Assembly (NCBI RefSeq): GCF_036116635.1
Contig: NZ_CP107995.1
Coordinates: forward strand, 8,494,001-8,558,000
Direction of reading: 5' to 3'
DNA from: Amycolatopsis sp. NBC_00345
Lineage (GTDB): Bacteria; Actinomycetota; Actinomycetes; Mycobacteriales; Pseudonocardiaceae
Length of the DNA stretch: 64,000 nucleotides
Below are positions 18,038 to 25,850 of the stretch, one piece after another (positions within the stretch are counted from its first letter, which is position 1; each line of letters opens with the position of its first letter). The notes under the pieces are model-generated. The model was not told where the DNA came from. It searched no databases and worked only from the letters and a program-made list of their open reading frames with translations. A program made the position numbers and the translations under genes.

Positions 18038-18654
18038 GACGCCACCCCCGGTGCGAGCACGCCGGGGTGCTCGAAGAAGACGTGCACCAGTTCCCACAGG
18101 ATGTGGTAGGTCGTCACGTGTACTTCCTTGACCACCAGCGGGTCGGCGGACCGCGCGACGAGCACGTGGCCGATCCCGGGCGTGGTGGCGATGGCGCCGC
18201 CGTCGCCACCGGTCAGCGCGATGGTCAGCAGGCCGAGGTCGCGGGCGGCTTCGAGGCCGCGGCGGACGTTCTCGCACTCGCCGTCGGCGGAGATGCCGAG
18301 CGCGATGTCCGCGGGCTCGGCGAGGAACCGGATCTGGTGCGCGAAGACCTCGGCCAGCCCGACGCGGTTGGCCACGCCGGTGAGCGTGGCGACGTCGGCG
18401 GTCAGCGAGATCGCGGGCAGCGCCCGCTTGCCGACGATCACCGGGTGCACGAACTCCACGGCCACGTGCTGCGCGTCGGTGCTGGGCCCGCCGTTGCCGA
18501 AGACCACCAGCTTCCCGCCACGGTGGAAGCGCAGGGCCATCCCGTGACACGCGTCCGCCACGGCGCCGGCCTGTTCGGCCAGGTCGTGCACGGGGGCGAC
18601 ACGGCGTTCGAACAACGACGCCACAGCGTCCGCGCTCTTCGGAGACCACGACAT
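18034..18654 (-). CDS. SIS-domain protein, GmhA-like (hydrogenase-operon copy 2, first gene)
   Basis: A 206-residue SIS protein related to copy 1 but divergent. The loop reads GNGGPSTDAQH, with Pro where GmhA has Ser, and the phosphate loop reads GISADGECEN in place of GLSTSGNSTN. Those changes may cost catalytic activity and point to a binding or structural role. ATG 18654 begins MSWSPKSADAVASL with a GGGAAG-type ribosome site; the longer frame to 18735 would run into the promoter region. It is the promoter-proximal gene of the whole hydrogenase run. Confidence 0.85.
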   Translation of the reverse strand: MSWSPKSADAVASLFERRVAPVHDLAEQAGAVADACHGMALRFHRGGKLVVFGNGGPSTDAQHVAVEFVHPVIVGKRALPAISLTADVATLTGVANRVGLAEVFAHQIRFLAEPADIALGISADGECENVRRGLEAARDLGLLTIALTGGDGGAIATTPGIGHVLVARSADPLVVKEVHVTTYHILWELVHVFFEHPGVLAPGVAS

Positions 18655-18707
18655 CGCGGCTCTTCCCTGTGCGCTCAGTGGTGGGAGCAAGACCTCTAGG
18701 GTAGATC

Positions 18708-18723
18708 TGTGAAGTGGGTCACA
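18708..18723 (-). promoter_or_regulatory. CRP/GlxR-type operator upstream of the hydrogenase operon
   Basis: Read toward the operon the site is TGTGACCCACTTCACA, an exact match to TGTGA-N6-TCACA, the consensus bound by CRP and by the actinobacterial regulators Crp (Mycobacterium) and GlxR (Corynebacterium). Its centre is about 62 bases before the first start codon. A weak TACCCT (complement of 18698-18703) could be the -10, which would place the site over the promoter. Confidence 0.65.
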
Positions 18724-18730
18724 CAATAGG

Positions 18731-18740
18731 ATCACGTGAT
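18731..18740. promoter_or_regulatory. Perfect 10-bp palindrome ATCACGTGAT
   Basis: A perfect palindrome seven bases upstream of the CRP-type site, in the same 166-base gap that drives the hydrogenase operon. It may be a second operator. Short palindromes also occur by chance. Confidence 0.35.
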
Positions 18741-18749
18741 AGATCGGGA

Positions 18750-18799
18750 GACTCGTGAGTGGCGATGACGGTTAGAACCGGCATAGCCACTCACGAGTC
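18750..18799. repeat. Palindromic intergenic repeat, copy 1 (probable terminator of the Sel1 gene)
   Basis: GACTCGTGAGTGGC (18750-18763) pairs perfectly with GCCACTCACGAGTC (18786-18799), and the loop has its own small palindrome CGGTTAGAACCG (18769-18780). A near copy lies at 23974-24020. It sits just downstream of the minus-strand Sel1 gene, where it could stop transcription before the hydrogenase promoter. Confidence 0.85.
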
Positions 18800-18820
18800 C
18801 TTGCTGGCGCGGCGCCGGCC

Positions 18821-19885
18821 TCACGTCCGGTCGCGTTCGCCCCGGGCTTCGTCCTTGGCTTCCTCGGCGCGGGCGATCCAGGTGCCGGCCTCGTTGACGG
18901 AGCCGCGGCCGTGCAGCATCCGGGCCAGGCTCAGCATGCCCTGCACGTCGCCCGTTTCCGCCGCGGCGCGGAAGAACTTCTCGGCCTGCGCGAGGTCTTC
19001 GCGCGCCTCGGCGAGGTGACCGAGGTTCGTCATCGCCGGGACGCTGCCGTTCTCGGCCGCCTTCCGGTACCAGGCCGCGGCCTCACCCTCGTCGCCGCGG
19101 TTGCGGGCCAGCACGCCGAGGTTCGTCATCGCCGCGGTGTCACCCGCCTCCGCCGCGTCGAGGTACCAGGCCTCGGCTTCGTCGACGTCGCCGCGACGGT
19201 GCAGCAGCAGCCCCAGCCGGACGGCCGCCTCGACGTTGCCGCCCGTCGCGCCCTGGCGGTACCACGTTTCCGCGTCCTTGGCCCGGCCGAAGCGCTCCGC
19301 CTGACGGCCGAGCAGGCACGTGCCCGCGAGGTCACCCGCATCAACGGCTTCACGCCACCAGCGCGCGGCGTCGCTCTGCCGGCCTTGTTTGCTCAGCACC
19401 ATGCCGACGTCGAGCATCGCGGCGGTGTTGCCCGTGCTCGCCGCGCGACGGCACCAGTCCTCGGCTTCGTCGCCGCGCCCGCGTTCGGCGAGCAGGTGGC
19501 CGAGCGCGCCCATCGCCTCGGCGTCACCGGTCTCGGCGGCCGCGCGCAGCCAGTACTCCGCGTCCTCGAACCGGCCGCGGCGTTCGGCGGAACGGCCCAG
19601 CCCGACCATTCCGCGTGGATCACCGGCCAGCGCGGCTTCGTGGTACCAGCGTTCGGCCTCGTCGTGGGCGCCCCGGTCGGCGAGCAGGTGGGCCAGCACG
19701 GTCATCGCGACGCGGTCGCCGCCCAGCGCCGCCCGGCGGTACCAGGACTCGGCCTCGGCCAGCTCGCCGCGCTCGCGCAGGGCCGCGCCGACACGGGTCA
19801 TGGCGACGATGTTCCCGCCTTCGGCGGCCTTCAGCTGCAGGTAGTCGTCGACCCGCGTGTTCCACTTCCGTAGCCGCCCGGACAT
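18821..19885 (-). CDS. Sel1/TPR-repeat protein
   Basis: A 354-residue protein made almost entirely of Sel1-like repeats of about 36 residues, with the recurring pattern AMxxLGxLxxxRGxxxEAExWYRxAAxxGD, at least eight times. Such solenoids bind other proteins and often serve as adaptors. I chose ATG 19885 (GGGAG nine bases before); the frame stays open much further but without repeats. No signal peptide or membrane segment. It shares a divergent gap with the secreted HNH gene. No partner is evident. Confidence 0.88.
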   Translation of the reverse strand: MSGRLRKWNTRVDDYLQLKAAEGGNIVAMTRVGAALRERGELAEAESWYRRAALGGDRVAMTVLAHLLADRGAHDEAERWYHEAALAGDPRGMVGLGRSAERRGRFEDAEYWLRAAAETGDAEAMGALGHLLAERGRGDEAEDWCRRAASTGNTAAMLDVGMVLSKQGRQSDAARWWREAVDAGDLAGTCLLGRQAERFGRAKDAETWYRQGATGGNVEAAVRLGLLLHRRGDVDEAEAWYLDAAEAGDTAAMTNLGVLARNRGDEGEAAAWYRKAAENGSVPAMTNLGHLAEAREDLAQAEKFFRAAAETGDVQGMLSLARMLHGRGSVNEAGTWIARAEEAKDEARGERDRT

Positions 19886-20056
19886 CGGCGACGCTCCCTT
19901 CGAGCTGGTTCCCCACCCCGTAGTCGCTCGCCGCCCGGTTTGCGTGACACGTGGCCCCGGACACGTTCGGCGGCGGCCGAGAGTTTCTGCGCGGATACCG
20001 CCGCGGAGCCCGGCATACTGCCGCTCCCGCCCCTGCCGAGAGGACCGTCGCGCGCC

Positions 20057-20716
20057 ATGGCCCGGAAGTTCCCCACCCAGCGGATCCTGTTGCTCGCCGT
20101 GGTTCTCGTCGTCGCGATCGCGGGTTTCTGGTACGCCGGAAGGGGCGTGGACGCGGAGCCCTCCTCGCCGCCGCCCGCCAGCGCCGGCGACGCGACAAAA
20201 CAGTTGTCGGAGCTGAAGATCGCCGAGCGCGGCTCGATGACCGGCTACTCCCGTGAGAAATTCCCGCACTGGGACAACCAGGGGCACAACTGCAACACGC
20301 GCGAGCTGGTCCTCAAGCGCGACGGCAAGGACGTCAAGGCGGGCACCGACTGCAACCCGACGGCCGGCACCTGGTTCAGCGTCTACGACGGCGAGACGTG
20401 GACCAAGCCCGGCGACGTCGACATCGACCACATGGTCCCGCTCGGCCAGGCCTGGGCGAGCGGCGCGCGCGACTGGCCGCAGGACAAGCGCGAGCAGTTC
20501 GCGAACGACCTGACTCGCCCGCAGCTGTTCGCCGTCACGGACAACCTGAACCAGCAGAAGAGCGACAAGGCGCCGGACCAGTGGAAGCCGCCGCTGGTCT
20601 CGTTCTGGTGCACCTACGCGACGGACTGGATCACGGTCAAGCACTACTACGGCCTCACCGTGACCACCGGGGAGAAGACCACGCTGACCGACATGCTCGG
20701 ACGCTGCCCGGCCTAG
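20057..20716 (+). CDS. Secreted or membrane-anchored HNH nuclease-fold protein (DUF1524/GmrSD-like)
   Basis: A 219-residue protein with one N-terminal hydrophobic helix (about residues 9-27) and no clear cleavage site, so it is exported or anchored. The catalytic segment DIDHMVPLGQAWASGA and the later LFAVTDNLNQQKSDKAPDQW are the His-metal finger and Asn/Lys motifs of the DUF1524 HNH group. Actinobacteria carry many such exported proteins, presumably for extracellular nucleic acid. ATG 20057 follows GAGAGGA. Confidence 0.87.
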   Translation: MARKFPTQRILLLAVVLVVAIAGFWYAGRGVDAEPSSPPPASAGDATKQLSELKIAERGSMTGYSREKFPHWDNQGHNCNTRELVLKRDGKDVKAGTDCNPTAGTWFSVYDGETWTKPGDVDIDHMVPLGQAWASGARDWPQDKREQFANDLTRPQLFAVTDNLNQQKSDKAPDQWKPPLVSFWCTYATDWITVKHYYGLTVTTGEKTTLTDMLGRCPA

Positions 20717-20725
20717 GCTGGCCCG

Positions 20726-21379
20726 ATGGCGACATTCGTCCTGATCCACGGAGGCGGCGGCAGCGGCTGGGACTGGCACCTGGCCGGGGCCGAACTACGG
20801 CGGCGGGGGCACGACGTCGTCGCGCCGGACCTGCCGATCGACGACCCCGCGGCGAAGCTGGCCGACTTCGCGGACGCCGTCATCGCGGCCGTCGGCGAGC
20901 GGACGGACGACATCGTCGTGGCCGGGCACTCCTACGGCGGCTTCACCGCCCCGCTGGTGGCCGAGCGCCTGAACGCGAGGCTGCTCGTCTTCGTCGCCGG
21001 CATGGTGCCCGCGCCGGGGGAGACGCCGGGCCAGTGGTGGGGCAACACCGGCTACACCTCGTCGGAAGGGCTGAGCGTCGTCGAGCAGTTCCTCGCCGAC
21101 GTGCCGGCCGAGCTGACGGCGGAGAACATCGCGCGCGGCCGGGACCAGGTGAGCGCCGAGTGGGACGACCCGTGGCCGCTCGCCGCGCTCCCCGAAATCC
21201 CCACGCGCGTGCTGCTCTGCCGCGAAGACCGGCTCTTCACGCCGGAGCTGCAACGGCGCGTCGCCAAGGAACGCCTGGGGATCACGGCCGACGAGATCAA
21301 CGGCTCCCACATGGTCCTGCTGAGCCGTCCGGTGGAGCTGGCCGAACGGCTTGAGGGGTACCTGACCACCCTGCGGTGA
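20726..21379 (+). CDS. Alpha/beta-hydrolase (small esterase-like)
   Basis: A 217-residue cytoplasmic alpha/beta-hydrolase. The oxyanion motif is FVLIHGGGGSGWDW and the nucleophile elbow is GHSYGG. A later acid segment (LLCREDRLF) and the His in NGSHMVLLSRP complete the triad. It resembles the salicylate-esterase/methylesterase (hydroxynitrile-lyase-like) subgroup. It begins nine bases after the HNH gene but shares no obvious function. Substrate unknown. Confidence 0.88.
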   Translation: MATFVLIHGGGGSGWDWHLAGAELRRRGHDVVAPDLPIDDPAAKLADFADAVIAAVGERTDDIVVAGHSYGGFTAPLVAERLNARLLVFVAGMVPAPGETPGQWWGNTGYTSSEGLSVVEQFLADVPAELTAENIARGRDQVSAEWDDPWPLAALPEIPTRVLLCREDRLFTPELQRRVAKERLGITADEINGSHMVLLSRPVELAERLEGYLTTLR

Positions 21380-21498
21380 GCCCGAGCCGTGAACAGCCAA
21401 ATGGTCCAGACCGGTTGACGGGCCGGGCGCGGGCTGCCTACCGTCGAGTCCCCGCCGCGTGTTTCCTCCAACCCGCTCACCCTGGAGGTTTCCCCGTC

Positions 21499-22260
21499 AT
21501 GCCTCAGAGATCCCGGATCGCCAGAGTCCTCGGTGCCGTCGCGCTCACGCTCGGCGCGCTCGTCACCGTCCCGGTCGCCACGGCGCAGGCCGCCGACCTC
21601 CCCGCGTGCCAGCACTTCTACACCGGCCCGATCCCCGAGCGGCCGGTCACCGGCGGCCACGGGCCCGGCCCGCTCGTCGACCCCGTGGACGTGAGCGGAC
21701 GGCTGCCCGCGCCCGGCGGAGTGAGCGGCGGGCTGGGCGCGGACGGCAAGGTCACGTTCACCTTCGCCCGCGTGCCCGGCGCGGTGGCCTACCGCGCGTT
21801 CCGCAACGGCCAGGCCCTGCAGTGGATCAGCGACTGGGGGCAGGCGAGCTTCCTCGTCACCGACGCCAGCCCGTGCCAGAACGCGAACTACCAGCTCTAC
21901 GCGATGACCGCGGAGGACAACACCCCCGGCTCGCTCGGCCAGATCTCCACGTCCTACCGCGTGGACGGCTCGAACCAGCTCGCGCCGTACGCCATCGCCA
22001 AGGGCACCACGCTGAACTACAAGGTGACCTCGTACAACGACGTCGCCCAGACCGCGCTCGGGTACAGCGCCGGTCCCGGCTTCTGCGCCGTCGACGCGCG
22101 CAACATCCCTTGGGGGACAAGGATTTTCGTCCCCGGCTACGGGCACTGCTACGCGGCCGACATCGGCAGCTGGATCAAAGACGACATCGTGGACGTCTGG
22201 CTGCCCGGCTCGCAGGCCAACGACTGGGGCGTGCAGGGCCTGACGCTGACCGTCGAGTGA
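21499..22260 (+). CDS. Secreted 3D-domain (double-psi barrel) protein
   Basis: A 253-residue secreted protein. A signal peptide covers residues 1-31 (Arg-rich start, hydrophobic core, ATAQAADLP cleavage region). The C-terminal part (about residues 155-253) has VDARNIPWGTRIFVPGYG...AADIGSWIKDDIVDVWLP, the 3D-domain/RlpA-type barrel found in wall-acting proteins and lytic transglycosylases. The middle resembles a fibronectin-like module. CTGGAGG precedes ATG 21499; the longer frame lacks any signal. A role in the cell wall is likely. Confidence 0.82.
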   Translation: MPQRSRIARVLGAVALTLGALVTVPVATAQAADLPACQHFYTGPIPERPVTGGHGPGPLVDPVDVSGRLPAPGGVSGGLGADGKVTFTFARVPGAVAYRAFRNGQALQWISDWGQASFLVTDASPCQNANYQLYAMTAEDNTPGSLGQISTSYRVDGSNQLAPYAIAKGTTLNYKVTSYNDVAQTALGYSAGPGFCAVDARNIPWGTRIFVPGYGHCYAADIGSWIKDDIVDVWLPGSQANDWGVQGLTLTVE

Positions 22261-22313
22261 GCCCTGAAGGCCACCTTGAGGGCATATAGGTCCCTGAAGG
22301 TGGCCTTCAGGGC
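22261..22313. terminator. Bidirectional terminator hairpin
   Basis: GCCCTGAAGGCCACCTT (22261-22277) pairs perfectly with AAGGTGGCCTTCAGGGC (22297-22313), a 17-bp stem with a 19-base loop. It starts at the base after the stop of the 3D-domain gene and ends six bases before the nitroreductase stop on the other strand, so it can end both transcripts. There is no U tract. Confidence 0.85.
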
Positions 22314-22319
22314 GAGTGA

Positions 22320-22955
22320 TCACCACCGGTCGACGTGCAGGACCTCCGAAAGGGGACGGCGCGCGGCCGGCTTGAAGGTGTCGCCGGTGTAGTAGGCCGT
22401 GGGGATCAGCGCGGCCTGGTGGACGTCGTCCGGCAGGCCGAGGATCTCCGCGGCCTCCTTCTCGTAGCCCAGGTGCAGCGTGGTCCACGCCGTGCCGAGC
22501 CCCAGCGAGCGCGCGGCCAGCATGTAGCTCCACACCGCGGGCAGCAGCGACGCCCACATCCCGGCCTGGTTCCCGTCCGGGAGGGTTGTGGAGCCCGTTT
22601 TCAGGCACGGGATCAGCAGCACCGGCACGTCGCCCATGTGGTCGGCGAGGTACTCGATGCTGCCGCCGGTGCGCTGCTGCACGGGCGCGCGCCGCGGGTC
22701 GTCGGCGAACAGCTTGCCCGCGAAGCCCGAGGACGCCATGTACTCGTACGTCGCGCGCCGGTACAGGTCGCCGATGGCCGCGCGCTGCTCGGCGTCGGTG
22801 ACCACGATCCACTGCCATTCCTGGCGGTTCGAGCCGCTGGGCGCCTGCAGCGCGATGGTCAGCGCCTGCTCGATCAGCGCCATCGGCACCGGTCGTTCGA
22901 GGTCGAGCCGCTTGCGGACGGTACGGGTGGTGGTCAGCAGTTCTTCAGGGTTCAC
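22320..22955 (-). CDS. Nitroreductase-family FMN oxidoreductase
   Basis: A 211-residue nitroreductase fold protein. TVRKRLDLERPVP and APSGSNRQEWQWIVV are the N-terminal FMN-binding motifs, and GLGTAWTTLHLGYEKEAAEILGLP is the usual later one. It should use NAD(P)H and FMN to reduce nitro or related compounds. The start is GTG 22955, four bases after the aldo/keto reductase stop, so the two redox genes form an operon. Physiological substrate unknown. Confidence 0.9.
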   Translation of the reverse strand: MNPEELLTTTRTVRKRLDLERPVPMALIEQALTIALQAPSGSNRQEWQWIVVTDAEQRAAIGDLYRRATYEYMASSGFAGKLFADDPRRAPVQQRTGGSIEYLADHMGDVPVLLIPCLKTGSTTLPDGNQAGMWASLLPAVWSYMLAARSLGLGTAWTTLHLGYEKEAAEILGLPDDVHQAALIPTAYYTGDTFKPAARRPLSEVLHVDRW

Positions 22956-22959
22956 CGGT

Positions 22960-23940
22960 TCACCACTTGTCGTGTACGAGAGGACGGATGAGTTCTTCGT
23001 AGGTCGCGCGGACGCCGGCGGCGGCTTCCTCCGACAGCGGCGCAAGCCCGGCCGCGACGGTATTGCCGCGTGCCTGCTCCGGGTTGCGCGCGCCCGGGAT
23101 GACGACGCTGACGCCCAGCTGGTCGAGGATCCAGCGCAGCGCGAACTGCGCCACCGTCTGACCTTCCGGCACCAGCCCGCGCAGCCGTTCGACGGCCTCC
23201 AGCCCGACGTCGAACGGAACACCCGAGAATGTCTCGCCGACGTCGAACGCCTCGCCGTGGCGGTTGAAGGTGCGGTGGTCGTCGCTGCCGAACGTGGTGC
23301 TCGCGGAGTAGCGGCCGGACAGCAGGCCCGAAGCGAGCGGCACCCGCGCGATGATCCCGGCGCCGGCCTCCACCGCGGCGGGCAGCACCCGCTCCAGCGG
23401 CTTGAGCCGCAGACAGTTCAGGATGATCTGGACGGACGCCACGTTCGGCCGGGCGAGCGCGGCCAGCGCCTCGTCGCAGGTCTCGACACTGACGCCGTAA
23501 GCCTTGATCCGGCCCTCGTCGACCAGCTCGTCCAGCGCGTCGTAGACCGCGTCCGAGGAGTACACCGGCGTCGGCGGGCAGTGCAGCTGGACCAGGTCGA
23601 GGGTGTCCATGCCGAGGTTGCGGCGGGACCGGTCGTTCCATTCGCGGAAGTTCTTCTCGACGTAGTTCTCCGGCACCTGGTCGAGCCGCCGGCCCATCTT
23701 CGTGGCGACGAAGACGCTGTCACCGCGTTCCGCCCGGAACCGGCCGACCAGCGTCTCGCTGCGCCCGTCGCCGTAGACGTCGGCGGTGTCGAAGAACGTC
23801 ACGCCCTCGTCGGCGGCCGCGTGCAGCACGGCCATCGCGTCGGCTTCGTCCACGGCGCCCCAGTCGGCGCCCAGCTGCCAGCAGCCCAGCCCCACGGCGG
23901 AAACCTCACGCCCGAGCCGGGTGATCTTGCGCGTCTCCAT
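22960..23940 (-). CDS. Aldo/keto reductase
   Basis: A 326-residue TIM-barrel NADPH-dependent reductase. The FFDTADVYGDGRSETLVG segment carries the catalytic Asp and Tyr. The Lys is in VFVATKMGRR and the His in LVQLHCPP. The C-terminal SVVIPGARNPEQARGN binds NADPH phosphate. ATG 23940 begins METRKITRLGREVSAVGLGC. It is the first gene of a two-gene unit with the nitroreductase. The substrate cannot be told. Confidence 0.93.
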   Translation of the reverse strand: METRKITRLGREVSAVGLGCWQLGADWGAVDEADAMAVLHAAADEGVTFFDTADVYGDGRSETLVGRFRAERGDSVFVATKMGRRLDQVPENYVEKNFREWNDRSRRNLGMDTLDLVQLHCPPTPVYSSDAVYDALDELVDEGRIKAYGVSVETCDEALAALARPNVASVQIILNCLRLKPLERVLPAAVEAGAGIIARVPLASGLLSGRYSASTTFGSDDHRTFNRHGEAFDVGETFSGVPFDVGLEAVERLRGLVPEGQTVAQFALRWILDQLGVSVVIPGARNPEQARGNTVAAGLAPLSEEAAAGVRATYEELIRPLVHDKW

Positions 23941-23973
23941 GGCGGCGATCCTAGGCTGACCGACCGCCCGCCT

Positions 23974-24020
23974 ACTCGTGAGTGTTCAGGCCGGTTCTAA
24001 CCGGCGCTGCCACTCACAAG
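23974..24020. repeat. Palindromic intergenic repeat, copy 2
   Basis: CTCGTGAGTG (from 23975) pairs with CACTCACAAG (24011-24020) with one mismatch, around the perfect core CCGGTT-CT-AACCGG (23991-24004). It closely resembles the element at 18750-18799. Its right arm supplies the stop codon of the anti-sigma-like gene, so insertion or growth of the element has set that gene's 3' end. Confidence 0.85.
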
Positions 24021-24433
24021 CTCGGGATGGCGAACGTCGCCCACACGTACTTGCCCCCATCGCAGGGCTCGTAGCCCCACATCTGCGACAGCGCGTGCAC
24101 CAGCTGCAGGCCACGGCTGCGCGCGGCCGCCGGCGACGGCTCCTTGAGCTGCGGCACCTCGGTGCCCGCGTCGAACACGGACACCACCAGCTGCCCGTCC
24201 GTGAAGCGCAGTTCGAGCCGCTCCGGCCGCTCGCCGTGCTCGAACGCGTTGGTCACCAGCTCGGACGTCGCCAGCAGCACGTCGTCCCGCGAGTTCTCGT
24301 CCACACCGAGGTCCGTGAGGGCTTCGCGGACGACGCTGCGGGCGATGGCGGGCGCGGTGATGTCGTCCGGGAGCGCCAGGCGCACGGTGATGGGTGCCGC
24401 CGTGGCTCGCGTCCGCATCCTCGACATCGTCAT
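24014..24433 (-). CDS. RsbW-like serine kinase / HATPase-type regulator
   Basis: A 139-residue single-domain GHKL ATPase: LLATSELVTNAFEHGE is the N-box, VFDAGTEVP the G1-type motif, and SRGLQLVHALSQMWGY the C-terminal motif. Such proteins in actinobacteria phosphorylate STAS antagonists or bind sigma factors. I favour ATG 24433 because a GGGAGG lies upstream at workable distance; GTG 24445 touches that site. It follows the sigma-factor gene on the same strand after 72 bases, so it may belong to the same stress module. Confidence 0.85.
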   Translation of the reverse strand: MTMSRMRTRATAAPITVRLALPDDITAPAIARSVVREALTDLGVDENSRDDVLLATSELVTNAFEHGERPERLELRFTDGQLVVSVFDAGTEVPQLKEPSPAAARSRGLQLVHALSQMWGYEPCDGGKYVWATFAIPSL

Positions 24434-24505
24434 GGGCGTCCACACCTCCCGACCTGTCCGTCAGTTTCTCGCACCGGCTAACTACCCAACCGGGTGGCCG
24501 CCGAA

Positions 24506-25282
24506 TCAGGTGCCTTCGGTGATGTCAGTCTCGACCAGTCCCGTCCGCAGTTTCTTCAGGGTCGCCGCCAGCAGGCGCGAGACCTGCATCTGCGAAACCC
24601 CCACGCGGCGGGCGATGTCCGACTGGCTCATCCCCGAGCCGAAGCGCAGCGCGACGATCTTGCGCTCCCGCTCCGGCAGGCTCTCCAGCATGGGCCGCAG
24701 GGCTTCCCGCAGCTCCGCCTGCCCGAGGTTCGAGTCCGGCGCGCCGAAGCGCGTGTGGGCCGAGTTCTCCAGGAGGTTGTCCAGCGAGGCGCCGTAGCGG
24801 CCCTGCCCCGCGCGCAGGCCCTCGTAGACGTCCTCCATCGGGACGCCGAGGTGGTACGCGATCTCACTCGGGCGCGGCGCGCGCGAGAGCCGCACGGTCA
24901 GCTCCTCGCGGGCGGCCGAGATGTTCGCGTTCAGCTCCTTGAGCCGCCGCGGCACCCGCACCGACCAGCTGTTGTCGCGGAAGTGGTGGCGCAGCTCGCC
25001 GGAGATCGTCGGCACGGCGAACGCCAGGAAGTCGGTGCCCTGCGAGGGGTCGTACCGGTCGACGGCGTGGATCAGCCCGACGGTCGCGATCTGCACGAGG
25101 TCGTCCATCGCCTCGTCGCGGTTGCGGAACTTCCGGGCCAGGTTGCGCGCCAGCTCCAGGTGCTCGCGCACGAGCTGGTCCCTGATCTCCTCACGGCGCG
25201 GCGAGCCGTCCGGCAGCCCGGCCAGCTCGTCGAACAGCGACGCCACATCGGTGGACCCGTCGCCTTCGGCGGGGTTCGTCAC
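24506..25282 (-). CDS. SigB/SigF-family stress sigma factor
   Basis: A 258-residue group 3 sigma-70 factor of the B/F/G type. Region 2 (about residues 40-105) includes RKFRNRDEAMDDLVQIATVGLIHAVDRYD, region 3 follows, and region 4 (about 205-250) has ERERKIVALRFGSGMSQSDIARRVGVSQMQVSRLL. GTG 25282 overlaps the anti-sigma stop (GTGA), so the inhibitor and the factor are made together. Members recognise GTTT-N15-17-GGGTA promoters. Two such promoters lie just upstream, facing away from each other, and another lies at 55383, so autoregulation is likely. Confidence 0.93.
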   Translation of the reverse strand: MTNPAEGDGSTDVASLFDELAGLPDGSPRREEIRDQLVREHLELARNLARKFRNRDEAMDDLVQIATVGLIHAVDRYDPSQGTDFLAFAVPTISGELRHHFRDNSWSVRVPRRLKELNANISAAREELTVRLSRAPRPSEIAYHLGVPMEDVYEGLRAGQGRYGASLDNLLENSAHTRFGAPDSNLGQAELREALRPMLESLPERERKIVALRFGSGMSQSDIARRVGVSQMQVSRLLAATLKKLRTGLVETDITEGT

Positions 25283-25695
25283 GAGCGGGCCGCCTCGCTC
25301 TCCCGCACGAGCTGGACCCGGGAGAGGTAACCGCCGTCGGCCGGCGTCACGGTGCGGCGGGCCGAGGTGGCCAGCGCGGTGAGCAGCTGCCAGGACAGAC
25401 CGGTCTCGTCCGCGTGGTCCGGCGCGTCGGAAAGCACCGAGACGGTGACCTCGATACGGCCCTCGATCCACGAGAACACGCAGGTCAGCTTGCCGTCGGC
25501 GGCCGACGGGAGCAGCATCGAGCACGCTTCGTCCACCGCCATCCGCAGGTCCTCGACCGCGTCCAGGTCGAAGTCCTGCCGCATCGCGATGTCGGCCACG
25601 ATGGTGCGCAGAGTGGGCACCACGTGCGGAATCGCCGCCGTCCGGACCTCGATGAGCTGGGCGTCTTCCCGATCGAGCGGGGCGTTCTCCTCCAC
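25279..25695 (-). CDS. Anti-sigma factor, RsbW-type serine kinase
   Basis: A 138-residue GHKL ATPase with AVDEACSMLLP as the N-box region and GLSWQLLTALATSARRTVTP at the C-terminus. It should bind and silence the sigma factor encoded next, and be released by an unphosphorylated STAS antagonist. GTG 25695 follows GAGAGGAC at good spacing and puts the start next to the conserved domain. The N-box is less canonical (VDEACSML for the usual E-x-x-x-N), so kinase activity is uncertain. Confidence 0.85.
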   Translation of the reverse strand: MEENAPLDREDAQLIEVRTAAIPHVVPTLRTIVADIAMRQDFDLDAVEDLRMAVDEACSMLLPSAADGKLTCVFSWIEGRIEVTVSVLSDAPDHADETGLSWQLLTALATSARRTVTPADGGYLSRVQLVRESEAARS

Positions 25696-25752
25696 GTGCT
25701 GTCCTCTCTCCGGCTCACAAGGGCCGTGTCCTGCGCTTGCCCGGTCCACGAG

Positions 25753-25778
25753 ATGCCCGGGGTGTGAGCAAACCAAAC
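25753..25778 (-). promoter_or_regulatory. SigF-type promoter for the anti-sigma/sigma operon
   Basis: Reading left, GTTT (complement of 25775-25778), then 16 bases, then GGGCAT (complement of 25753-25758). This matches the actinobacterial SigF/SigB pattern GTTT-N15-17-GGGTA with one change. It lies 58 bases before GTG 25695. It implies that the sigma factor drives its own operon. Confidence 0.6.
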
Positions 25779-25782
25779 CCGC

Positions 25783-25808
25783 GTTTGATTCGCGCGACCG
25801 GCGGGCAT
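25783..25808 (+). promoter_or_regulatory. SigF-type promoter for the whiB gene
   Basis: GTTT (25783-25786), 16 bases, then GGGCAT (25803-25808), identical in both boxes and spacing to the promoter on the other strand. The two -35 boxes are only four bases apart. The WhiB start codon is 42 bases downstream of the -10. Confidence 0.6.
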
Positions 25809-25850
25809 GTAGCGGTCGGAGAAAGTGATCCCGGGGAAGGTGGGGACGAG

